NCBI GenBank assembly: GCA_030598645.1
Contig: JAUVPN010000130.1
Coordinates: 1 to 7,505, forward strand
Reading direction: 5' to 3'
Length of the DNA: 7,505 nt
DNA from: Hyphomicrobium sp.
Lineage (GTDB): Bacteria > Pseudomonadota > Alphaproteobacteria > Rhizobiales > Hyphomicrobiaceae
Shown one piece after another: positions 1 to 5,476 of this stretch; within the stretch, counting starts at the first letter, position 1, and each line of letters opens with the position of its first letter. The notes below the pieces were generated by a model. The model ran no database searches, was not told the DNA's origin, and saw only the letters and a program-made list of their open reading frames with translations. The position numbers and the translations under genes were made by a program.

Positions 1-245
1 CGGCGCAAATGCCAGCCCAACCAATTCGAAGCACGGCGAGACAGCCCCGACCATGAGACTTGTTTGAACAGGCCGATTAGAAGCCCAAGAGATAGGCCCG
101 CCGCAACGGACAGAAAATCTAAGGATGGAAGATTAGCGGCCAGGCGAGGCCAGCTTTCGCTTGCAATGGGTGTACCGACGGCAAGGCCCGCAGCCGCCAT
201 TAGCCCGAAGGCCAGCATGGAAATGAAGTTGAGTGCCGATCTCAT
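1..245 (-). CDS. Small two-helix membrane protein, C-terminus beyond window edge
   Basis: I do not recognise this protein. The reading frame is open for 81 codons from ATG at 243-245 to the left edge, with no stop, so the C-terminus is missing. The start is supported by AAGGA five bases upstream on the minus strand. The translation begins MRSALNFISMLAFGLMAA and shows a hydrophobic segment at about residues 5-24 and a second at about 44-60 (FLSVAAGLSLGLLIGLF). A short polar loop lies between them, and a Trp/Arg-rich stretch follows the second helix. This suggests a small inner-membrane protein with both ends on the same side. The plus-strand ORF over the same bases gives a low-complexity Arg/Ala/Ser translation and looks like an antisense shadow. 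Function is unknown. Confidence 0.65.
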   Translation of the reverse strand, partial: MRSALNFISMLAFGLMAAAGLAVGTPIASESWPRLAANLPSLDFLSVAAGLSLGLLIGLFKQVSWSGLSRRASNWLGWHLR

Positions 246-317
246 GGTGGTCCTTGCCGCCTGCCGACTAAAGACAAACGCACTCGCCAGCGTATCCCGC
301 GGCCCGCAACAGAACAC

Positions 318-344
318 TAACCGTTGGCGTTCAAAAATCGGTTA
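318..344. promoter_or_regulatory. Inverted repeat upstream of the minus-strand membrane gene (candidate operator)
   Basis: TAACCG at 318-323 and CGGTTA at 339-344 form a perfect 6-bp inverted repeat with a 15-bp spacer. It lies about 75-100 bp upstream of the minus-strand start at 245, where an operator or promoter would be expected. TTAACTAT at 342-349 also resembles a CtrA half-site (TTAACCAT in the consensus). The arms are short, so this could be chance. Confidence 0.15.
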
Positions 345-407
345 ACTATAGCGGCGGTGGTTTCCACAACTGAACGCAAGCAACGCTGAAGCCTCATCGG
401 CGTGCGA

Positions 408-436
408 TTGACATGCCACATACCTAGGCGCAAGAT
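408..436 (+). promoter_or_regulatory. Candidate sigma-70 type promoter for the gene-free unit
   Basis: TTGACA at 408-413 is a perfect -35 hexamer. A 17-bp spacer leads to CAAGAT at 431-436, a weak -10 with three of six matches to TATAAT. A transcript from here would start near 443, just before the strong Shine-Dalgarno at 451. The agreement of position with that site and with the terminator at 832 is the main support. A second candidate, TTGACG at 557-562 with TAAGAT at 578-583, has a short 15-bp spacer. Confidence 0.3.
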
Positions 437-467
437 TAGATGCATATGCCAAGGGAGGTTTACGAAA

Positions 468-512
468 ATGTTGCCACCCGGCCAGCTCGTGCCACCTAGC
501 GCGACGTCTTAG
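468..512 (+). CDS. Putative 14-residue micro-ORF with a strong ribosome binding site
   Basis: AAGGGAGG at 451-458, an almost complete anti-16S match, sits nine bases before ATG at 468. The ORF reads MLPPGQLVPPSATS and ends at TAG 510-512. It is Pro-rich, with two PP pairs (residues 3-4 and 9-10) that could slow ribosomes. The unusually good ribosome binding site makes real initiation plausible even though the product is tiny. It could be a regulatory leader peptide for the transcript that ends at 867, or the site could be fortuitous. I see no similarity to a known leader peptide. Confidence 0.25.
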   Translation: MLPPGQLVPPSATS

Positions 513-731
513 TCAACGACATCGGCAGGTGGCCTACTCTGACAGTTCGTAAATCTTTGACGGATGGTCTGCGCCTTTAAGATTGGACGCGTGGTGATCG
601 CTTGGGTGCTGCCGGCCAGCATGAGAGGTAGAGCAATGTCGGCGGGCATGATGGGGGATCAGTCCGATGGAAAACAAACAACTATCCGTAACGACTTAAT
701 GTGATCGAGTAGGGCTATAAGCAGCGGAGAT

Positions 732-806
732 ATGGCGTTCGGATCCATAGGCACAGGTCTGCGAGGCCTGGAAGCCGTAATGATGAGACCGCAACACGAC
801 CGCTGA
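732..806 (+). CDS. Putative 24-residue micro-ORF just upstream of the terminator
   Basis: ATG at 732 follows a GGAG (726-729) only two bases upstream, which is closer than ideal. The frame runs 24 codons to TGA at 804-806 and starts MAFGSIGTGLRGLEAV. It ends 25 bases before the terminator hairpin at 832, and its last third contains the segment AGACCGC that can pair with the hairpin loop. Another small frame, ATG 636 to TGA 702-704 (22 residues), precedes it. The sequence is too short to judge coding character. This could be a leader peptide or simply part of a noncoding RNA. Confidence 0.15.
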   Translation: MAFGSIGTGLRGLEAVMMRPQHDR

Positions 807-831
807 TCAAGTGAAGCGCCCATGATCTATT

Positions 832-867
832 AGCCCGGAAAGCGGTCTGCTTTCCGGGCTTTCTGTT
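832..867 (+). terminator. Rho-independent terminator with a perfect 12-bp stem
   Basis: AGCCCGGAAAGC at 832-843 and GCTTTCCGGGCT at 849-860 are exact reverse complements around a 5-base loop (GGTCT). TTCTGTT follows, giving a moderately T-rich tail on the plus strand. On the other strand the stem is followed by AATAGATC, with no T run, so the terminator acts on plus-strand transcription. No conventional plus-strand gene lies upstream in this window, so it implies a short transcript starting inside 346-831. Confidence 0.75.
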
Positions 868-1235
868 GGGTCGCCCTGTCGCAATATTCGCTAAAGAACC
901 AATTCAATATCCGCCACACTCTATATGTTATGTTGTGTATTTGATGGGGCATTATTGACCCAAAAAGCGAAGTATATTCGTAGAAAATTCACTGTTTCCC
1001 GTTACAGCTAAAATAGGGACAGGATGATTTGTATTGTGACTCAGCGTATTACACTTCTTATCTCTCACTAACTTGCATTAAGTATTTCGTAACCTGTTTA
1101 AGTTGTATGGTAATTTAGCCCCCAATCGCTTCCATCGGGGCAGAGCGCATGGATTTTTGGCGGTTCATAGCTTTCCGTCAGTCCATAAGCTGATGCGCAA
1201 TGCTGCCGAGTAGGCGAGAGCCCCGGAGTCGCGCC
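868..1235. other. Gene-free AT-rich spacer upstream of the single-pass membrane protein
   Basis: Positions 901-1120 are about 35% GC by hand count, clearly below the flanking genes. I see no ORF with coding character on either strand. The stretch presumably carries the promoter for the gene at 1236, but no -35/-10 pair is convincing: TTGTGA at 1034 with CTTATC at 1057, and TTGCAT at 1073 with GTTTAA at 1096, are both weak. TTAA at 1078-1081, seven bases, then GTAAC at 1089-1093 is one mismatch from the CtrA consensus TTAA-N7-TTAAC. Confidence 0.4.
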
Positions 1236-2204
1236 ATGCGCGCCAGCGAACCAGGTGTCAATTCTGATGGCACACCCAAAGATGGATTTGCCACACCGGT
1301 GGAAGATGTGGCTGTAACTCCAACCCATGCGTCGATCCGACAAGAGGCTGCCGACCATCGCCGCCCTCATTGGTTCCACGCTGGTCCGATAGATGCTGCC
1401 ACCGCAGCGACGTTAGCGCGAGCGGGCTTCGCTGGCCTCTTATTGATCCTACTAATTGGCGGACTCGGGTCTGCCGTTTTAACCGGACCCCAAAGCTGCT
1501 TAGGCTGTGATGATCCGTCGGTCGCCACCCTCACCACGCAGGCCTCAGGCAAGGTGGCCCGAGCTTCGCGCCTCGAATATACCGCGATAGGGGAGGTCAT
1601 TCACAAGCTTGAACATCTGCCTTCCCAATGGGAGAACGATAGGAACACACTTTCCAAGACGGCGAAATTTCATACTGAAAAACCGCCTAGGCGTCCCATA
1701 ATGGCTGCCACTAAAGCCGAGGACAGCGGCGCTCGTTCGCCAATGACAACCTCGGCGACGGGTCGGCTATATCAACCGAAATCGCTGTCAGAAGGTGAAC
1801 CATCCACCACTAGCCATAAGCTTCCGGCCCTTGCGGCAGAGGTTGCAGATGCCGCCCCGCGATCGCTGAAGCTTTCTGCAACCAGCAACGTTACAAATGA
1901 TATCGCCTCCCCGCAGTCGATGCTTGCCGTTGAGCAATCGCCGGTCAACGAAATTTACGCACGCGATGTTCAGGTTCGGGAACGCGAAGTATCAATCCCG
2001 ATATCGGTCGAAAAGAAAACACAACTGGACCGTTCTGTCACACAGCCGGGTACATCCCCCAGAGCAAAATCGAAACGGCGGGCCCGCATTGCAAAAGCGC
2101 GGAAGAAGGCTCGGGCCGCCTCGAGCGATAAAGTTCCAGGTTGGGCCAAGAAGATGTACGGCGGTAGCTGGCAGGACAGCGCGTTCGCATACCAGTACCG
2201 CTGA
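1236..2204 (+). CDS. Single-pass membrane protein with a long disordered domain and conserved-looking C-terminal tail
   Basis: The product is 322 residues from ATG 1236, chosen because GGAG lies seven bases upstream; the in-frame ATG at 1200 has no ribosome binding site. Residues 1-60 are polar. Residues about 63-83 form the only transmembrane helix, with core AGLLLILLIGGLGSAVL. A CLGC pair (Cys88, Cys91) follows directly, then about 190 Ser/Thr/Ala/Pro-rich residues with no visible fold. A very basic patch (RAKSKRRARIAKARKKARAA, about 276-295) precedes a Trp/aromatic tail with WAKKMYGGSWQDSAFAYQ near the end. The tail resembles C-termini I recall from Bradyrhizobium hypothetical proteins, an impression I cannot check here. 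The orientation is probably tail outside, with the CXXC at the membrane surface. No enzyme motif is seen. Function is unknown; an envelope-spanning or peptidoglycan-contacting role is only a guess. Confidence 0.75.
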   Translation: MRASEPGVNSDGTPKDGFATPVEDVAVTPTHASIRQEAADHRRPHWFHAGPIDAATAATLARAGFAGLLLILLIGGLGSAVLTGPQSCLGCDDPSVATLTTQASGKVARASRLEYTAIGEVIHKLEHLPSQWENDRNTLSKTAKFHTEKPPRRPIMAATKAEDSGARSPMTTSATGRLYQPKSLSEGEPSTTSHKLPALAAEVADAAPRSLKLSATSNVTNDIASPQSMLAVEQSPVNEIYARDVQVREREVSIPISVEKKTQLDRSVTQPGTSPRAKSKRRARIAKARKKARAASSDKVPGWAKKMYGGSWQDSAFAYQYR

Positions 2205-2288
2205 ACGCAACTGCGCGACTGTCAAATGCCGGCGCCGTCCATCATTGCATCGTCGTGCACTATTTTGGCCTTTAGTCTGACACAACGC

Positions 2289-2309
2289 ATGTCCACCCTA
2301 GCGGCATGA
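2289..2309 (+). promoter_or_regulatory. Six-codon upstream ORF overlapping the DUF4846 start (ATGA)
   Basis: ATG at 2289 opens MSTLAA and its TGA (2307-2309) overlaps the ATG at 2306, giving the classic ATGA coupling arrangement. The main gene has no clear Shine-Dalgarno in the bases before 2306, so coupling by ribosome reinitiation is conceivable. The mini-ORF itself also lacks a good ribosome binding site, so this is tentative. Confidence 0.15.
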
Positions 2310-3103
2310 AACTTTCTTCTTACCTCTACTGGTTAGTCCCCGCCGCAATCACGCTCGTTTGTGTTGCCGCCACGACTTCTGCCGCAAGTCCATACGCTTG
2401 GCGATCTGGCGCCACGATCAAAAATACCGAAACATTGGCACAACGCATTCCGCCCCCACCCGATTTTGAGCGCGTAGGCGTCCCATCCGATAGTTGGGCG
2501 GCATGGCTTCGGGGCCTGCCCTTAAAGCCAGCTAGTGCGCCGGTACTGCTCTACAATGGAGCGGCGAAGTGGCGCCAAGACGTGCATGCCGCGGTGATCG
2601 ACATCGACGTAGGAAAAAGAGACCTTCAACAATGTGCAGATGCGATCATGCGCTTACGCGGCGAATGGATGTTTGCCACCGGCCGCAAGCAGAAGATCGG
2701 CTTTAACTACACCGATGGCAAGCGCCGACGCTTCACGACTCGACGCAAACACGATTATGCGTCGTTCAAGAAGTACATGACGCTCGTATTTGCATACGCA
2801 GGAACCTACTCACTTGAACGAGAGCTAAAAAAGGTGCCTAGCCACGACATGCAGATTGGCGATGTTTTCATCAAGGGAGGCTTTCCCGGTCATGCCGTTC
2901 TCGTTGCCGACATGGTTGCAAACCCGCAGACCGGCGAGAAGCGCTTCCTACTGATACAAAGCTTCATGCCAGCGCAGGAGATGCACGTCCTAAAGAACCC
3001 GGCCTCGCCCGACGCCTCGCCCTGGTACACAGCCAACCTCGCCGACACACTTGTGACGCCCGAATGGACATTCCCGGAGGGTGCCTTACACCGCTGGCCC
3101 TAG
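2306..3103 (+). CDS. Exported DUF4846 family protein
   Basis: The 265-residue product begins with a signal peptide: MKLSS, a hydrophobic core at about 8-22, and a likely cut after TTSA near residue 26. The mature part matches the DUF4846 pattern as I know it: WLRGLPLKP (67-75), VLLYNG (80-85), VHAAVIDIDVGKRDLQQCADAIMRLR within 93-118, IGFNYTDG (131-138), then GDVFIKGGFPGHAVLVADM (185-203) and SFMPAQEMHVLKNP (219-232). The family has no established function. Cys110 at a predicted helix start and His196 in the GHAVLV strand recall the Cys/His pair of NlpC/P60- or CHAP-like papain folds, so a periplasmic thiol hydrolase is an inference worth testing. No clear ribosome binding site precedes the start, but the signal peptide supports it. 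It lies 101 bp after the 1236 gene, is convergent with the gene ending at 3129, and was probably cotranscribed or separately promoted from 2205-2305. Confidence 0.9.
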   Translation: MKLSSYLYWLVPAAITLVCVAATTSAASPYAWRSGATIKNTETLAQRIPPPPDFERVGVPSDSWAAWLRGLPLKPASAPVLLYNGAAKWRQDVHAAVIDIDVGKRDLQQCADAIMRLRGEWMFATGRKQKIGFNYTDGKRRRFTTRRKHDYASFKKYMTLVFAYAGTYSLERELKKVPSHDMQIGDVFIKGGFPGHAVLVADMVANPQTGEKRFLLIQSFMPAQEMHVLKNPASPDASPWYTANLADTLVTPEWTFPEGALHRWP

Positions 3104-3116
3104 ACGGCAGGCTGAG

Positions 3117-3131
3117 TAGACATTGAGTCTA
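3117..3131. terminator. Weak hairpin between convergent genes
   Basis: TAGAC (3117-3121) and GTCTA (3127-3131) form a 5-bp stem around ATTGA in the 25-bp gap between the DUF4846 stop and the minus-strand stop. It could act as a small bidirectional transcription stop, but the stem is short and there is no strong T run, so the call is weak. It overlaps the stop codon of the minus-strand gene. Confidence 0.2.
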
Positions 3132-3308
3132 TCTGGCCAAACCAATGATAGCCAAGCACATGATAAAGTAGACAGCGAAGGCGCCGGCCGTCTTAAGCCC
3201 CGCGTCCGTCCCGGCATGAGTCATCAATTCGTAAACACCAAAGCCAAGGCCGAGAAACCCGATGGCGGCAATAACGAGCGCGATAGTCAGACCGGCAATT
3301 CCTTGCAT
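3129..3308 (-). CDS. 59-residue two-helix membrane protein
   Basis: This small frame runs from ATG at 3306-3308 to TAG at 3129-3131, with GGGAG about nine bases upstream. The translation begins MQGIAGLTIALVIAAIGFLG. It has two clear hydrophobic helices, at about residues 4-26 and 41-57 (core AFAVYFIMCLAIIGLA), joined by a polar loop containing YELMTHAGTDAGLKT. It ends in a single Arg. The regular hydrophobic pattern and good ribosome binding site argue that it is a genuine small inner-membrane protein rather than noise. I do not recognise the family. It converges on the DUF4846 gene with a 25-bp gap. The mini-ORFs at 3385-3672 lie upstream on the same strand and might share its transcript. 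Confidence 0.7.
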   Translation of the reverse strand: MQGIAGLTIALVIAAIGFLGLGFGVYELMTHAGTDAGLKTAGAFAVYFIMCLAIIGLAR

Positions 3309-3384
3309 GGAATTTTCTCCCTCGAATGTCTCTTGACTGAAAGGTGACCGCGTTGATGTCGGCGGCGACCCTCACGTGCCAATC

Positions 3385-3543
3385 TTATCGCGCCGGCGCG
3401 GTGCGCTCAAGCTCTGCGCTTGTTAGATGGGGACCGTCAGGCACCGCATCCAATGGACGGGTCACACTATGGAGTATCGTCGAGGCAGTTAGCAGTAACA
3501 AGGTCAACACAAATACGATCCCCCTCGCCTCGTTCCCCAACAC
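3385..3543 (-). CDS. Putative 52-residue single-helix membrane protein (GTG start)
   Basis: The frame starts at GTG (3541-3543), directly after an in-frame TGA, and ends at TAA (3385-3387). GAGG lies about nine bases upstream of the GTG. A strongly hydrophobic segment at about residues 8-25 (core GIVFVLTLLLLTASTIL) is followed by a polar, Pro-containing tail. About 63% of codons end in G or C, in keeping with coding sequence here. The plus-strand ORF over the same bases has no coding character. The gene could be a real one-helix membrane peptide, or the 3' half of a larger frame interrupted by the TGA. No family is recognised. Confidence 0.35.
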   Translation of the reverse strand: MLGNEARGIVFVLTLLLLTASTILHSVTRPLDAVPDGPHLTSAELERTAPAR

Positions 3544-3672
3544 TCATTTAGCCTCTATCGGGCGCACGACTGGAGCCGTGACGACCAGAAGAAAGAACGG
3601 CTGGACTAACCCCGACAAATAGATAGGAAGTTCGTTAATTGCGCCTGTGAACCGATGGATGACTGTTGCCAA
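3544..3672 (-). CDS. Putative 42-residue hydrophobic mini-ORF ending at the TGA before the 52-residue ORF
   Basis: The same frame as the 52-residue ORF is open upstream as far as a TAG near 3690. Counting from the TTG at 3670-3672 it encodes 42 residues, with a hydrophobic stretch at about residues 17-36 (core LSGLVQPFFLLVVTAPVV), and ends at TGA 3544-3546. There is no ATG and no convincing ribosome binding site, so the start is a guess. Together with the next ORF it could be a coupled pair, a decayed two-helix membrane gene with an in-frame stop, or chance hydrophobicity. Confidence 0.2.
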   Translation of the reverse strand: MATVIHRFTGAINELPIYLSGLVQPFFLLVVTAPVVRPIEAK

Positions 3673-3715
3673 CGTTGCCTGCTATCCCTGTGGCCGGAAC
3701 AACTATACCCGATGG

Positions 3716-4822
3716 TTACTTGCGAGCAGCGACTAACGCTTCGGGCAACTCAGCTGCGAAGATGGCCAAATCTTCATCACGCCCACAGCTTACGCGAAGG
3801 CATCGATTAATCGGTGCAACGTTTGGCATGCGTACAAACACATCACGCGCAATAAGCTCCTCCATCACGCGCCTTGCGAAAGCACCATCACCCCCGCAAT
3901 CAATGGTGACAAAGTTGGCTGCTGAGGGAATGGAAGTGAGACTGTTCGCAACTGCGATCTCAGCAATCTTTTCCCGCGCACGCGCGATCTTAGTCGCCGC
4001 CTCGGAAAGATAAGCTTGGTCCGCCAACGCGGCGAGCGCGCCGATCTGGCCTACACGATTTATGCCGTAGTGGTTGCGGATTTTCTCGAAGTGCCCGATG
4101 AGCGATGCTTCGCCAATGCAATAGCCTATCCGCCCACCTGCAAGCCCGTAGGCCTTGGAAAAGGTTCGATAACGCAACACCTGCGGGTGCAGTACATCCA
4201 TTGGCAGCAATTCGCCGGCTGGAGCGGTGTCGCAGTAGGCTTCATCAAGACACAGGAGCATGCCGTCGGGCAACCGGTCGGTGAGTTGCTGCATGGCAGG
4301 CGCGGGCCAGAACGTGCCCATGGGATTGTCTGGGTTGACAACGTAAATCAGGCGCGCGTTCTCTCGGATGGCCGCATCGATCAGACCATCAAGATCTTCA
4401 TGATCGTTCTTATAGGGAACGCACACTAGACGCCCACCACCGCCGGCCACATGGAAACTGAAGGTCGGATAAGCGCCGCACGACATGACCACTGCACCGC
4501 CCGGTTCTAGCGCGAGCTTCACCGTCAGCCCTAAGAGCCCGTCGATACCCTCACCGATAACAATGTTATCGATGCTTAGGTTATGGAATTGTGCTAGCGC
4601 ATCGCGCAGCTCGTAGCTCTCGGGATCGCTATACTGCCAGTTATCACCCGCGGCCACCTCCATGGCAGCGATAGCTTTGGGTGATGGACCAAAGACGCTC
4701 TCATTTGCGCCCAAACGCGCCCGAAAGCGACGGCGGCGCGCGCGTTCTAGCGCTTCCGGCCCCACGAAGGGGACGAATGCAGGCAGCCCTTTGACGAGGG
4801 CACTGAGACGCGGGCGCGGCAT
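3716..4822 (-). CDS. PLP-dependent aminotransferase, HisC-like (class I/II)
   Basis: This is a fold-type I pyridoxal-phosphate aminotransferase of the histidinol-phosphate aminotransferase group, transferring an amino group between an amino compound and a 2-oxo acid in the cytoplasm. From the ATG at 4822 it has 368 residues, close to the usual HisC length. An upstream in-frame ATG at 4876 lacks a ribosome binding site and adds a low-complexity leader. Key signatures are ARLGANESVFGPSP near the N-terminus, NPDNPMG (about 163-169) for cofactor contact, DEAYCD (193-198), and TFSKAYGLAGGRIGY, where the Lys (about 223) forms the Schiff base. LRVSCG near the C-terminus contains the Arg that normally binds the substrate carboxylate or phosphate. 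NPDNPMG and GGR depart from the common NPNNPTG and GLR, which suggests a paralogue with its own substrate. Histidine biosynthesis cannot be assumed, because no other his gene is present. It lies 117 bp downstream of the DUF1489 gene and is probably in its transcript. Confidence 0.92.
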   Translation of the reverse strand: MPRPRLSALVKGLPAFVPFVGPEALERARRRRFRARLGANESVFGPSPKAIAAMEVAAGDNWQYSDPESYELRDALAQFHNLSIDNIVIGEGIDGLLGLTVKLALEPGGAVVMSCGAYPTFSFHVAGGGGRLVCVPYKNDHEDLDGLIDAAIRENARLIYVVNPDNPMGTFWPAPAMQQLTDRLPDGMLLCLDEAYCDTAPAGELLPMDVLHPQVLRYRTFSKAYGLAGGRIGYCIGEASLIGHFEKIRNHYGINRVGQIGALAALADQAYLSEAATKIARAREKIAEIAVANSLTSIPSAANFVTIDCGGDGAFARRVMEELIARDVFVRMPNVAPINRCLRVSCGRDEDLAIFAAELPEALVAARK

Positions 4823-4939
4823 GGGGCGGTCCGTGGATCGACTAGTCGTTGCGCCCGAATACTCACAACAGCTCATACGCGCAAGCTGTGTGCACGACGT
4901 TCGACTCTGCCAGCGCGTCTATAGCTCGTGCTTCACTCC

Positions 4940-5377
4940 TCAAATCAAGCCCAACTCAGCCAGCTCGCGACGCATTTCGGGCGGCAACATTGCAAGCCGC
5001 TTGTCAACCGAGCCAAAATCAGTGGGTGCATCGTCAGGCAAGAGATACCTCCAGCCTTGAAACGCGCGACGTGGCAAAGGGCGCACAGGAACGAGCTTTT
5101 CATCGAGCAACAGCAGGCAACACCGTGTGCCATTCTTCTTATGACCGTCCTCGAACCCTACGAGGCGCTGGCGCGCCTGAATCATACCCTTAATGACCCA
5201 GTAGATCGAACCGCCATCAAGGAGCTCGTCTTGGCGTTTCGGAGCTTGGAAGGTGGTGTGGAACAACCTAGGCTCAAGACCCGCTTTCTTCTGCTCCTCC
5301 ACGCGCCCTGCTTGCCAGGTACCGAGTTCCTCGACCGAGGCCGCGCCTACGCACAACTTGATGAGATGTAATGTCAT
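4940..5377 (-). CDS. DUF1489 family protein
   Basis: The 145-residue product is of typical length for this family, which I know as widespread in alphaproteobacteria and without an assigned function. The start MTLHLIKLCVG is the standard family N-terminus. The longer frame from 5458 adds a non-conserved leader, and GGGAAAAAGG lies just before the ATG at 5377. Conserved-looking blocks are KRQDELLDGGSIYWVIKG (about 47-64), IQARQRLVGFE (66-76), LLLDEKLVPVRPLPRRAFQGWRYL across 89-112, and DDAP (115-118). There is no signal peptide or membrane helix, so it is cytoplasmic. The many Arg, Lys and aromatic residues in the two core blocks hint at binding of nucleic acid or another anion, but that is only inference. 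It precedes the aminotransferase on the same strand and follows the secreted 144-residue protein by 99 bp. Confidence 0.92.
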   Translation of the reverse strand: MTLHLIKLCVGAASVEELGTWQAGRVEEQKKAGLEPRLFHTTFQAPKRQDELLDGGSIYWVIKGMIQARQRLVGFEDGHKKNGTRCCLLLLDEKLVPVRPLPRRAFQGWRYLLPDDAPTDFGSVDKRLAMLPPEMRRELAELGLI

Positions 5378-5476
5378 CGCCCTTTTTCCCTGAGCGTCCC
5401 CAGTGGAACATGACCCAGCACGGGAGCTACCGCGAGACCAAACAACAAACATCCACATAGATTGTGCCGGTGCGGG

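Noticed and set aside
64..345. Plus-strand 93-codon frame at the left edge
   Set aside because: It lies antisense to the minus-strand membrane protein, has no ribosome binding site and gives a low-complexity translation.
472..496. Direct repeat TGCCACC at 472-478 and 490-496, with TGGCAC on the other strand suggesting a sigma-54 -24 box
   Set aside because: No -12 element (TTGC) follows at the needed distance, and a 7-base repeat is not significant.
346..1235. Search for tRNA, transposase remnants and CRISPR repeats in the gene-free region
   Set aside because: No cloverleaf with a proper T-arm, no regularly spaced repeats, and no transposase motif could be found by eye.
1098..1379. Minus-strand 93-codon frame over the start of the 1236 gene
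   Set aside because: The composition is not protein-like and it overlaps a better supported plus-strand gene.
3344..3622. Plus-strand 92-codon frame
   Set aside because: The translation is Ser/Thr/Arg-rich without hydrophobic or domain pattern, while the minus strand here shows clear membrane segments.
4016..4429. Plus-strand 137-codon frame
   Set aside because: It is antisense to the aminotransferase, whose catalytic motifs are unambiguous.
4928..5371. Plus-strand 147-codon frame
   Set aside because: It is antisense to DUF1489, which has its family motifs intact on the minus strand.
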